In this document: piece by piece, positions 41,407-50,549 of the stretch
Layout of the letters: every line of letters starts with the position of its first letter
How positions within the stretch are numbered: position 1 is the first letter of the stretch
DNA from: Spirogloea muscicola
Taxonomy: Eukaryota > Streptophyta > Zygnematophyceae > Spirogloeales > Spirogloeaceae
Reading direction: 5' to 3'
Length of the DNA stretch: 50,549 nucleotides
Assembly (NCBI GenBank): GCA_009602725.1
Contig: WELB01000002.1
Coordinates: 1,404,518 to 1,455,066 of the forward strand
Made by a program: the position numbers and the translations under genes
Notes under the pieces: generated by a model
What the model saw: only the letters and a program-made list of their open reading frames with translations
Told to the model about the DNA's origin: nothing
Databases searched by the model: none

Positions 41407-42367
41407 TTAGTACATCGTTTCCAGCTCTGCCAGCACATTATGCAGGATGCCAATGAGCTCGTCTCGTGCCCCCCACATGGCGATTTTGAGCCGGTCGTGC
41501 GCCTGGCCCTCGCCTGTGACCTTGACCTCGTACACATAGTCAAGGAGCTCGTTGTCGTTGGCAAACTCGGCGAGCTTGATCTCCCCCTTCACGTCCTCGC
41601 GATCGCCCGACTCCGCGTGCAGCACTGGCGCACTCCAGCTGAGTGTAAGCGTCAAGTCGTACATCACAAAGCGCTTGTTGCCCTTGCGAGTGTTGACCAC
41701 AACCTGCACCAACGAAAAGGTGGCGAGCACCATCAGCGGTGACTTCTTGCTCAGACGTGCAATCTACGGCGGCGGCGAGTGGGGTCGCGGCTGCGCCTCG
41801 TCGTCGGCATCGGCCAACCATCACACGGCCAGGTCCTTCTGCCGGTGAGCCTCCCTAAGCAATGGAATTGGCTGTCGCCAAGAGAAAATAGCAGTTGGTG
41901 AAGGCCCCGGCTCTGTTACATGACAGCTGGTCGAGCGCGGTAGCCAAGGCCAATGACTGCAGCCTCTAAAGATGCGGCAGCCGAGGCAGGCCAACGCCGC
42001 TGAATTGGGGTTGACACATGAAGTCCCACCTCGCCGTCCATGTCAACAAGGTCGTCGACGATTGCGACGCAGTGGAGGTCGTCGACGAACACCGAGACCC
42101 CTTTCACCATGTGCTGGATACGATTCCGCGTCCAATTGGTGTAATTCTTCTCGGTCCTGCCGGCCGGTTGAGGTTCCAATTAAGACGGTGCACCAAAGGC
42201 CAGACTGACTGGCATCAATGCCCGGTGCCGGGACAGCCGGGTCCCCAGCCCTTGCCGTGGCGCGGAGAAAGGCATATGGGCGCGCACCAGTGCCATCCGT
42301 TGACGTTGCAGCCGTCGTCGCGGTCCTCGACGAGCCAGCGGGGGTCGCCTTCGCCCCACTTGGCCAT
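41407..42367 (-). CDS. Single-domain activator of Hsp90 ATPase (AHA1 N-terminal domain)
   Basis: Hsp90 co-chaperone domain that binds the Hsp90 middle domain and stimulates its ATPase. Three exons on the minus strand join cleanly: 42367-42288 (MAKWGEGDPRWLVEDRDDGC, NVNGWHW), 42156-42030 (TEKNYTNWTRNRIQHM) and 41703-41407 (NTRKGNKRFVMYDLTLTLSW to LETMY-stop). The 167-residue product matches the AHSA1 N-terminal domain from its start. It stops before any C-terminal START-like domain, so it is like the short one-domain AHA1 proteins rather than full-length AHA1. It is divergently arranged with the FAS2-like gene. Confidence 0.88.
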
Positions 42368-42869
42368 CGCCAACAACGCCGCCCCCCCCCCCTTGAGGGG
42401 GGGGGAGGGGTTTGGTGCGGCGTTGCCCTCGGAGCCCTAGAACCCCCGGCCGCGGCCCCGCCGCCGCAGCCCGCACCTCGATCGCCGGCGGGAGTCGCGC
42501 CGCAATCCGCGGCGGGAGTGGCGCCGCGGGGCGCGGCAGGCGGCGCGCGGGCGGCGCGGGCACCTGGAGGCTTCTGGACTGGGGGCTAACGAGCTGGAGG
42601 GCACTTGCCGGTGATTACCGGTGCTAACCGGGTAACCGGTGAACCCTCTGGTAATTCTGATCTGCACTTGCTGTCTAGAGATTTTTGTTGCAGCCATTGC
42701 CTTACTTGCAGCAATTAACTTACACAGGAGGTGCTGTTTCTCTCTTAACCGGGTTGCGCGCAGCGGCAGGCCCCACCCGGGCCCAGGGTGACGGCCCAAG
42801 GCGGTGACGGCGACGTAAACGGNCGCGTGCGCGGCCGCGGCGCGCCGTGCGGCGGGGCATGAGGCGGCG
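42368..42869. promoter_or_regulatory. Divergent promoter region between AHA1 and the FAS2-like gene
   Basis: About 500 bp between the two start codons. It contains a C-run/TTGA/G-run hairpin at 42381-42412, GC-rich sequence, a cluster of ACCGGT-type motifs at 42606-42645 (CCGGTGATTACCGG, ACCGGGTAACCGG) and an unresolved base at 42823. Use as a shared promoter is inferred from head-to-head gene order only. Confidence 0.5.
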
Positions 42870-45800
42870 ATGAGGGCCCGCACGGTGCAGATCCTGTGGC
42901 ACGACAAGGACCCCGTGCTGTCGCTGGACTTCCACGCCTCGGGCCTCCTCGCGACCGCCGGCGCCGACAAGGACATCAAGGTGCCCGGTGCCGTCTTTCG
43001 CTGCGTACCGGCTGAGCAGGAGACCTCCTGCTCTCACCGGTCGTCAATGCACCTGAGTTTGCGGATATCTCTGTATGTCCGAGTCATCATGAATTTGGAG
43101 GCTGGCCGCGATTGGAGCGATGCTAATGGAAAGCAACTGTGGCCTGAAGTTGCAACGAGGGCAGAGCAATTGATTAGCAGGCTTGTCATCTCGGGATGTA
43201 AGTCTGCTCGTGCAGCCCCAAGCCAGCTCAAGTGTTGTTGTCATTCTTAGCAGCTATGGGAGCTGGGAGTTGACAAGGAGGGGTTGCCAACTGCCAGCTA
43301 CCTATCCAGCCTCAGCCACCACAGCTACGCCGTCAATGTCATCCGATTCTCTCCTGCAGGTCTGTCTTACATGCTCGGTGACAGGTGCACAGGGCCATGC
43401 AAAGCTGATGCTGTGATGAGATTTGTTGTATGGGCGTAGAAGAGGAAAATCTGCATATCAGCCGATTACCTTGTCATTGGCGCTTACAGTGGCACAGTTG
43501 CCAATCACATGCAGGCAATGTACTCGCTTCAGGAGCTGATGGTCAGCTTTCCGTCCTCATCAACCAAGAAAGCTTGGGCTGTGGTGCAATGCAGCTCTCT
43601 AGCTATATTGTTGTGTGGAGGTGTGAAGATCTCTGCAAATTCCAGATACCTAGCTTGTGTATCCTTGTTCAATAAACATTGCCCGTACTACAGGTGGGGA
43701 GATTTTGCTGTGGAAGAGTGTTACAACAAGCACTGTGCCGTCCTGGAAGGTGTTACGGACTTTAAGGTGCAGCTTCCTCACCGTAATCTTGACCTTGATG
43801 TGACGGCACATTTCGTTCTCTGAGCTCTGTCCCACTTCTCAGATCCTTCTCTGCAGATCCTGGCCGGCGAGGAGCCAGACTGACATCTGAGATCCGCTAG
43901 CCTGCTTGGTTACAGCCGACACGAAAAGGATGTGCTGGATCTGCAGTGGTCCTCAGACGGGCACTTGCTGGCCTCAGGCTCTGTGGACAACACCTGCATT
44001 GTGTGGGACGTCCAGAAAGGCAAGCAACTTCTACATGGCACCAAATGCATTGCAAGATGGCAGGTAGTCTCACTTTGCTATTGCACAGACATGTTACGTA
44101 TCATCAGTACAGTCACCACTGGTGCTGCAACCTCCACGACTGTCCCAAGGGCTTTCCCAACCATGTTGTGCATGATATGGCTGAGCAGCAGCAAAGTTTC
44201 TGACCTTGTGTTTCTGCAGGGTCACCACAGCACTTTCTCCAAGATCATGTCCACTATGTCCAAGGGGTTGCATGGGATCCACTGGGCCAGTTCTTAGCGA
44301 CGCAGAGCAGTGACAGGACCTGCAGAATCTACCTTGCCTCCAGGCTCGCTCCGCTCACGACCAAGAATAGGGTTACTGCGGCTCCTGATGCCTACTCCTG
44401 CCGGCATGTTATCTCAAAGAGAAGTTTTGCAAATGAGGCCCTTTGCCTGCCTACTCCAAAGACCAGTGGTGCTACTCCTACAGCAAAGGTAACAAGCTGA
44501 TGCTTGTATGCTCATCATGTGCTACTCTCGTGCTAACATTGTGCAAGCATTTGTCTGTAAGTATTATATTGAGAGACATACCAGACGCTCGCTTGCTTTA
44601 TGCCAACCTTGCTTACGAGCCATGCATGTAAATGAAGAGTAAGCAATACCGTTTCACTGCACTCATTTCTATGGCTTGCAAGTATTACTTGCATTGAGCA
44701 ATCTTTCAATCCAGGTGTCCACTAAGCACCATCTGATGCTTGACGAGACCTTACCATCGTTTTACCGCCGCCTAGCCTGGTCCCCAGACGGATCATTCCT
44801 TGTCATTCCTGCTGGTAAGATGATGAAGTACTCCCACACCATATATTTGAGCAATACTTGAGGTATTCTGAATGACGACCTTTCATGGCGCCCGTTCTCA
44901 TCCCATCCGAGTGACATCTCAAGTTCAGGTTTCCACCTATATTTGAAAATATAGAAGGCATCATACACCTATGCCTGACAAGATCTCCACGGCTACAATC
45001 GCAGGAATGTACAAGCAGAGTGCTGATTCACCAGCATTGAATACTGCTTATGCGTTCTCCCGCAGAGACTGGTCTAGGTGAGGACCGCTACGTCTCTAGG
45101 ACCCGATGCTGCCACAGCAATAATAGCTGTTGGCTTTCTATATGTTGACCAAAGACTGGTATCAGAGAGCTGACTGGGCAACAATGCCTAATCTGTTCAT
45201 TCAAGGAGCAAGGTCAATTGAAATTGGAATCCTCTCGTTGCAGGCCATCGTTTCTTCTGCCATCACCTGTTAAGGCAGTTGTAGCAGTACGATTTTGCCC
45301 TGTGTTCTTCCGGCCTTCCTTGTCTCCATTGAAGGGCGAGGATGCCAGTAAGTGCCATTCCGATTCTGTGAATGTTATCAACAATGCCGCAGAGCTTGTA
45401 GTCCTTAGACCTGCACTTGCAGCCGCTAGGTGAAAGCTGAGAGGCATTTTGAGGCATTCTACATGTTTAGCACAAGGCCAAAGAGGTGTGAGGTCAAGTA
45501 ACCTTTATCAGACTGTGTGCCACAACATTCTAACAACCTCATATTTCCACGATAAGAAGTTGACGTCTGACAGCTCTTCCACTCTGTCCTTATGTCCTTC
45601 GGAGAATGCAGCAACATGTGGAAGTACCTTCAAACTCCCCTATAAATTAGTGTATGCTATTGCGAGCCTCAATTCTGTCTACCTGTACAACACCGAGCAG
45701 CTGCAGCCAGTGGCTGTACTTGGTGGCATCCATTATGCAGCAGTAACAGACATTGCCTGGTACTGCATACCTGAGGAGCCTCTACTGCAATTAGTTTAAT

Positions 45801-46302
45801 CAGCAACCACTCGGATTGTGGCTTGTGAAATTGTGGTCATCAAATGCACGGCATCTTGCTGCCCTTGTTGACGTCCAACTATTGCTCCTCAGGTCACAGG
45901 ATGCCAAGTTTTTAGCAGTTTCGTCTCAAGATGGTTACTGCACAATTGTCAGCTTTGAGGCTGGAGAGCTTGGAACCCCGCTTGCACTTGCAGGTGCCTT
46001 CCTCGCCCACCATGCACTATCAAATAAGTGTTGATGCCATGTCACTAGTCTATCAGCTCAACAGGGAGTCATATTCTGTGAGGTTCCTGCATGTCTGGAA
46101 GGTAGAACACTTTGTCTTGGGCGGTTGCGTGCACAACATTCTCATTCAGCAGACTCGTCAGCAAGAGTTTTTGCACATTGTCATCTATTGCATCCTGCAC
46201 TATCTGACAGCGCCTTCTGACTTCTCATCAGACCTTCCTTCACATATTGCTGAGGTCCAGCAACGGCTGGAAGATGCAACATCGACTGTGACAGGAGGTT
46301 GA
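42870..46302 (+). CDS. Chromatin assembly factor 1 p60 subunit (FAS2/CHAF1B-like) WD40 protein
   Basis: WD40 beta-propeller subunit of CAF-1, which deposits histones H3-H4 during DNA replication in the nucleus. Exons: 42870-42980 ([20 protein letters not shown]), 43254-43359 ([18 protein letters not shown]), 43515-43541 (27 nt, NVLASGADG), 43694-43766 ([20 protein letters not shown]), 43916-44019 ([30 protein letters not shown]), 44220 to about 44488 ([29 protein letters not shown]), about 44716-44815, about 45005-45078, about 45241-45348 ([18 protein letters not shown]), about 45613-45775 ([19 protein letters not shown]), about 45890-46000 ([20 protein letters not shown]) and a last exon to 46302 ([16 protein letters not shown]). 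The intron after 44019 appears to be GC-AG. Exon limits after 44488 are approximate. Confidence 0.9.
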
Positions 46303-47268
46303 CATCCATGATGCTTGCTAATTGGAACAACTTACACAGGCCATCTAGGCCGACTTGACTTTGCCAAAGCCTGCACACGGTAGCCATCTGTTCAGTGTTA
46401 AGCACTAACAGGGGATGGATCCTCAGTTGAGCATGTTGCATCACTGTGATTCAGATGCATTGCTGGTACCCCTCTATGTGAAAGTAACTTTTGCTCGGCA
46501 GTGCAAACTTGTACTTTGTTCTGAGAGCAGCGGGAAGGGTCAAACGATGAGCCCTGTAACTCCATCTTACTCGAGCCTTCTCATACTCGCACTTTGAGCA
46601 GTGGGGCATTCTGGTGGTAATTTTGGATCCTTTGACCAGCTCTTCAATTTGCTTGCAGAGACCTTAGGGATTAAACAGGAATCCCCAAGGGTCCCTGTGT
46701 ACACACAAGACAAGGTCTTGTGTGGATAGAATTAAGATGCCCAGTAGGCTAAAAGGGTCTGGAAACAGACGGTAGAAGGTTGAATGTAAACTGCATTGGC
46801 AGCTATGGATGCGTATCACCTGTCTTATCAGAGAGGTGTGAAGGCAATAAATATGGTGGAAGATACGTCAAATGGCGGACTGTACAGCTCCTCATCGTCC
46901 CAAGGCTGTCTAAGATCAGGGATTTAACAAAAACTCTTGCCTCATGAATGGCCACTGTGTCAGGCTCCCAAGGAACCCAAAAGCTGCGTGCTCGCCGTGG
47001 ACAAATAATGCCCCCTCATCATCTGCGGATTTGTTCCAGCAACGCTCAGGAGCTGTCATGCTACAGCACCCCTACGCTGGCCTCGACTGAATAGAAGTTC
47101 CACAACATCAGGGGCAACAAAAAATGTAAACTCCTGACAATTACCCTGATCCTAAAGTAAGTGTGGCCTACACGAAGATTCCCAGGACGATGCACAGCTA
47201 CTGGGCAAGCCCTTGGCTGTGACTGTCGCAAGTAGAGCAAGGCCCGGCTGCAGTGCATAAAGAATTGG
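46303..47268. other. Intergenic, nothing recognised
   Basis: Lies between the FAS2-like stop and the stop of the convergent membrane-protein gene. Short ORFs only; no repeat, RNA gene or domain recognised. Confidence 0.5.
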
Positions 47269-50200
47269 TCAGGCCCTCTGCAGCAAGGCCTCGTTGAGGT
47301 CATTGGCACTGGAGCGTTTCCAAGTAAAGTCGCCACCGCTGCTAGCCGCGCGACCCAATGGATCCTTAGGGTCATTGCTGGAGCGTCCATAAGTGCGCGG
47401 GAGAATAATGTGAGGGAAAAGCCAGTGAAGGTACGCACAAAGCGCCACAAGCGGCAGCGAGAGTGCTCCCACGCACACCCTGAGCCCCAGGCTGGCGGCC
47501 AGTCGGTCCCGCACGAGGCCTGTGAGAAAGAAGGACGCCGAGAGCGAGAGCTCGCGCGTGCTGTCCACCCAACCATACACTAGCGTTTCTTTCCGAAGAC
47601 TGCTTCGGGCAGAAGAAGCCGTACTCTCCCCGTCCATCTTGGTGCCAGCACCGGCATCGTAGTCTTGCCTCTCGGCCCACCACACAACCTCTGGCACCTG
47701 CCAGAATGTCGCCGTGAGAAGAGAAGCGCCAACGTGGCCATGCCTGCAGCGACCAGCTCTTGACATAGATGGAGCTTTTAGCTTCGTGCTGTCAGAGTGG
47801 GTGATCACCTAGAGCCGCCGTTCAAGAAATGGATCAGTCACCTGAATCTCATAGGCTGCAAAGAGCGCCCCTTGGCCCAGGCCATCGAGTGCTGTGACAA
47901 CGAAAACCCAGCGCGGCGCCAGTCCGCGCTCAAAGGCAAACAACAGGAGCAGCTTGGCAAGGACAATGGCCACTAGCGAGAGGCGCAGCATCGGCTCCGG
48001 TGGAAGTGCGGCAGGGAACAAGCCCATGGCCATCTGCGTGAGCGCGTGACCAAGCTGGAGGACGGCCACGGCAGTGATGGAGGCGCTCACGAACGAGTAG
48101 CCCGGTATGTGGTCGTATTGCAAGTACAATTGCACGAACGCCGGCAGAGACGCCTGTGGCAATGCGCCCAAGCAGGGTCAGGGCAGCGGCATTGGGATGT
48201 GCAGCATTGCAGTGCAACTGCTGTGAATGAAGTGAAGGCTGTATGTCTGTGTGCAGTTGAGGATCAAGAAAAGGCAAGTTTGGCCTAGGCTGATGTAGAC
48301 CTGCGTTGTCGTGAGGATGCCCCAGAGGAGAAAGTGATTCGACAACAGCACCCAAAATGGCCGCTTCTGCGACAGGCAACATACAAGAACAAAGCGCCCC
48401 AGCCACAAAGCAGTCTGAGCTTTCAACAGGTTGAAGTTCTTTAACGTATTGCACAATCTCACAAGCCAGCACACTGCCACCAGCACACAGGACGAGCAAG
48501 CAGACTGCTAGTCAGGGCCTGTCCTATACATTGCCTGTTTGCACCAGACCTGCCACAGCAGGCACGAGGAGCTGAGCCAGAGTCGCAGCTGGGATGGCTC
48601 CGACGCAGGCGGCGCTTCTGCCGGTGCCGCTGCCAAGTTGGCCTTTTCATCGAGGTCGTGGACAAGCCCTCGTGAGGCAAGACTCTCCCAAACCTCGTCC
48701 CGTGATGGCCTGTCCAGCACTTCGGAGCCACTGTCTACCTCTGCAGCTACTGCTGCAGAGCCAGCGCTGCCGTTGGCAGGGGCAGCCGAGCGGCCCTCGA
48801 CAGCTCCATTTGGCGCAGCAAGGACCAGATCCACGCAGGTCAGAGTGGATGAAGGCCCTGCTGCCGGTGGTGCCGAGACTGATCGCGATGCAGTGCTGTC
48901 TGCCAGCTGAGTGGGTGCCTCCACTGCTGCGGCCGCCTGCAAGGCACGCTCGGCAGCCAGGGTCGAGCGCAGCTCGGACAGCACGTTGCATGTGTCGCCT
49001 CCATCATAATCTTCTCCAGCAGCGCTGTGGGCGAGCGGCCAGCGCTGTCCATGCTCCAGGTGGTCGGCGGGAGCAGTACGGGCATGCTGCAGCGCACCGC
49101 TGCCGCTAGCAGGCCAACCGTCGCTGTCGCCCGCCGCCTCCAGCTCCTCCGCAGAACCCTCAGCGACGGCGACTGAGTTGAGAGCCCCGCTTTCGTTGAG
49201 CTCGGCAGGGTCGAGGGTGTAGTAGTGGTACAGCCCGTAGCGATGGTCCAGACTGAGCTGCTGGGCTAGGTGACGGCCGCGACCGGCCTTGAATTGATTT
49301 GGCCCAAACTGTTTGCCGATGCTGGCGTAGTGACCCAACGAGAAGCGCCGCCGCGGCCGCCAGGCCAGCTGCGGAGGAGGCGGCATCGCAGCCAAGCCCT
49401 GGCCTCGGTGGTAAGGCACCTCGTGCTCCTCGGCGAGCAGCACCCACAGGAGGAAGAGGGCGGCGACGACGCCGCCGACAACGGCGGCCTGGATGAGGTA
49501 CGCAGACGGGGCGTCGCCCACGAGCGCGTGCACCACGGCCACGACGAGGATGGCAGCCACCGAGCTGCAGCTGCCGATGCAGAGGCGCAGGACGTTGATG
49601 CGGCGCAGCGTGAGCGGGTCCGACGCGAGCATGGGGATGGAGCCCTCGTACGCGACGATGAGCGTGCCGTAGAACAAGTTGAAGGCGAGCAGCGCTGCCA
49701 GATAGTACGCGATCGTAGCTGCACGGCAGCGCAGGCGAGTTGCAGAGCAAGTCCTCAATGAATACCAGCTAATTATATGTCAATTCCTGCTCACAGTGTA
49801 CCAGAATGAAATATTTTGCCCGTTTATGCAAGTTTTTTGTAGCATACCAAACAAGTTGGGAGGAGTGTCACTACTCGCCTTTATTCTGTTTCATTGTTGC
49901 CTCACCCTTCTTTAAAAACACTTCTCCAGCGGCGGCACTAGCCACAGCCGTCGGCAGGGGGAACCGAGCGGCAGCGCTCGAGTCAAATCCTGAACCCCCC
50001 TGACCCCAAACCCTAAACCCTGAAACCCTGAACTTGAAGCGCACCTGTGATGTGGCGGCCGGGCTGGTGGCCGGGCGCCGGCGGCCACCAGAGCGCGGAG
50101 AAGGAGGCGAAGAGGGGCCCCACGGCGAGGAGGATCCAGAAGCGGTGCTTGCCGACGGCGCGCGGCACGGGGCTGGCCTCGATGGCCACGCTGGCCAGCA

Positions 50201-50549
50201 CGCCGACGCCGACGCTGAACAGCTCCGACAGCATCAGCATGGTGCCCGCCAGGGAGCCTGCGCGCCGGCGGCGGCGGGTCAGGCACGGCGGCTCGACAGC
50301 CACGGCCGTCGAGACCGACCTCACAGAAGCTGGGGCGGTGGCCCGCCGCCGGAGCCGTGGCGGGCCAGCGCCAGGGCGGCGCACGCACTGGCGATGCCGG
50401 CAGTGGCGACGAGGAAGTGGAGGGCGTAGGAGGCGAAGAGGGCGTCCATGGCGCACACGGCGTTGCAGAGGCAGAAGGCGGCGTGCAGCGCGGCAGGCGC
50501 CGCCAGCGGGCCGCGCCGCCACCGCGACGTGAACCCCGCGCCCGGCGCC
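47269..50549 (-). CDS. Multi-pass membrane protein, MFS-like, 5'-partial
   Basis: Unidentified polytopic membrane protein whose 5' end lies beyond the window. Exon-like segments on the minus strand: 50549 to about 50330 (FTSRWRRGPLAAPAALHAAF, ALFASYALHFLVATAGIAS), about 50262-50049 (GTMLMLSELFSVGVGVLASV, HRFWILLAVGPLFASFSALW), about 49725-48550 (AATIAYYLAALLAFNLFYGT, LRLCIGSCSSVAAILVVAVV, AAVVGGVVAALFLLWVLL, then a long hydrophilic loop of over 250 residues), about 48370-48305 (FWVLLSNHFLLWGILTTTQ), about 48155-47815 (LRLSLVAIVLAKLLLLFAFE, VFVVTALDGLGQGALFAAYE) and about 47700-47269 (FLTGLVRDRLAASLGLRV). The VRDRLAASLGLR stretch recalls the inter-helix loop of major facilitators; that assignment is tentative. 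Confidence 0.6.
49990..50032. repeat. Short telomere-like block in an intron
   Basis: CCCCAAACCCTAAACCCTGA followed by AACCCTGAA: degenerate CCCTAAA units within an intron of the membrane-protein gene. A similar weak TTTGGGG/GGGTTT block lies at 38896-38940 in an LMBRD2 intron. Confidence 0.6.

Overview
This window is nuclear DNA from a eukaryote, most likely a green alga. The gene bodies are spliced (GT-AG introns of about 100-600 bp, at least one apparent GC-AG intron). First exons are very GC-rich, with alanine/arginine-rich leader peptides. Plant-type CCCTAAA/TTTAGGG telomere-like blocks occur internally. Several proteins have plant-like architectures: a GH5 glucanase with fascin-like segments, a FAS2-like CAF-1 subunit, VMP1, LMBRD2 and a single-domain AHA1. 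The lineage assignment is inference; no rRNA or tRNA gene was seen.

Gene order, left to right: an EEF1A-lysine methyltransferase (+, 5' end off the window); a TCAIM-like J-domain/DUF4461 protein (-); a 501-bp TA-target MITE inserted in a dispersed repeat; a repeat-rich gap; two tandem zinc-less quinone oxidoreductase genes (+), copy 1 frameshifted and copy 2 without the N-terminal leader; a GH5 exo-beta-glucanase (+); URM1 (+) converging on an aldo/keto reductase (-); VMP1 (-); an 8-kb retrotransposon-rich zone enclosing COX15 (+); LMBRD2 (+) converging on a one-domain AHA1 co-chaperone (-); a divergent promoter shared by AHA1 and the CAF-1 p60/FAS2 gene (+); and a multi-pass MFS-like membrane protein (-) running off the right edge.

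The functions are mostly unrelated housekeeping: translation-factor methylation, tRNA thiolation (URM1), autophagy/ER (VMP1), heme A synthesis (COX15), Hsp90 co-chaperone (AHA1) and chromatin assembly (FAS2). There is no operon-like system.

The most unusual content is the mobile DNA. At least three related families of non-LTR retrotransposon with a restriction-like endonuclease (RLE) C-terminus are present. They share a C-terminal peptide ending LTRGY or LTRNY. Their 3' ends carry a short GC hairpin followed by a pyrimidine tail. Most copies are 5'-truncated, many are only 85-140 bp long, and several have legible 5-7 bp target-site duplications and nest inside each other. A separate dispersed repeat (repeat A) lies beside five gene starts. 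Five single unresolved bases (N) all fall in GC-rich gene-start regions. Exon limits were read by eye from splice sites and frame continuity; those given with 'about' are approximate.
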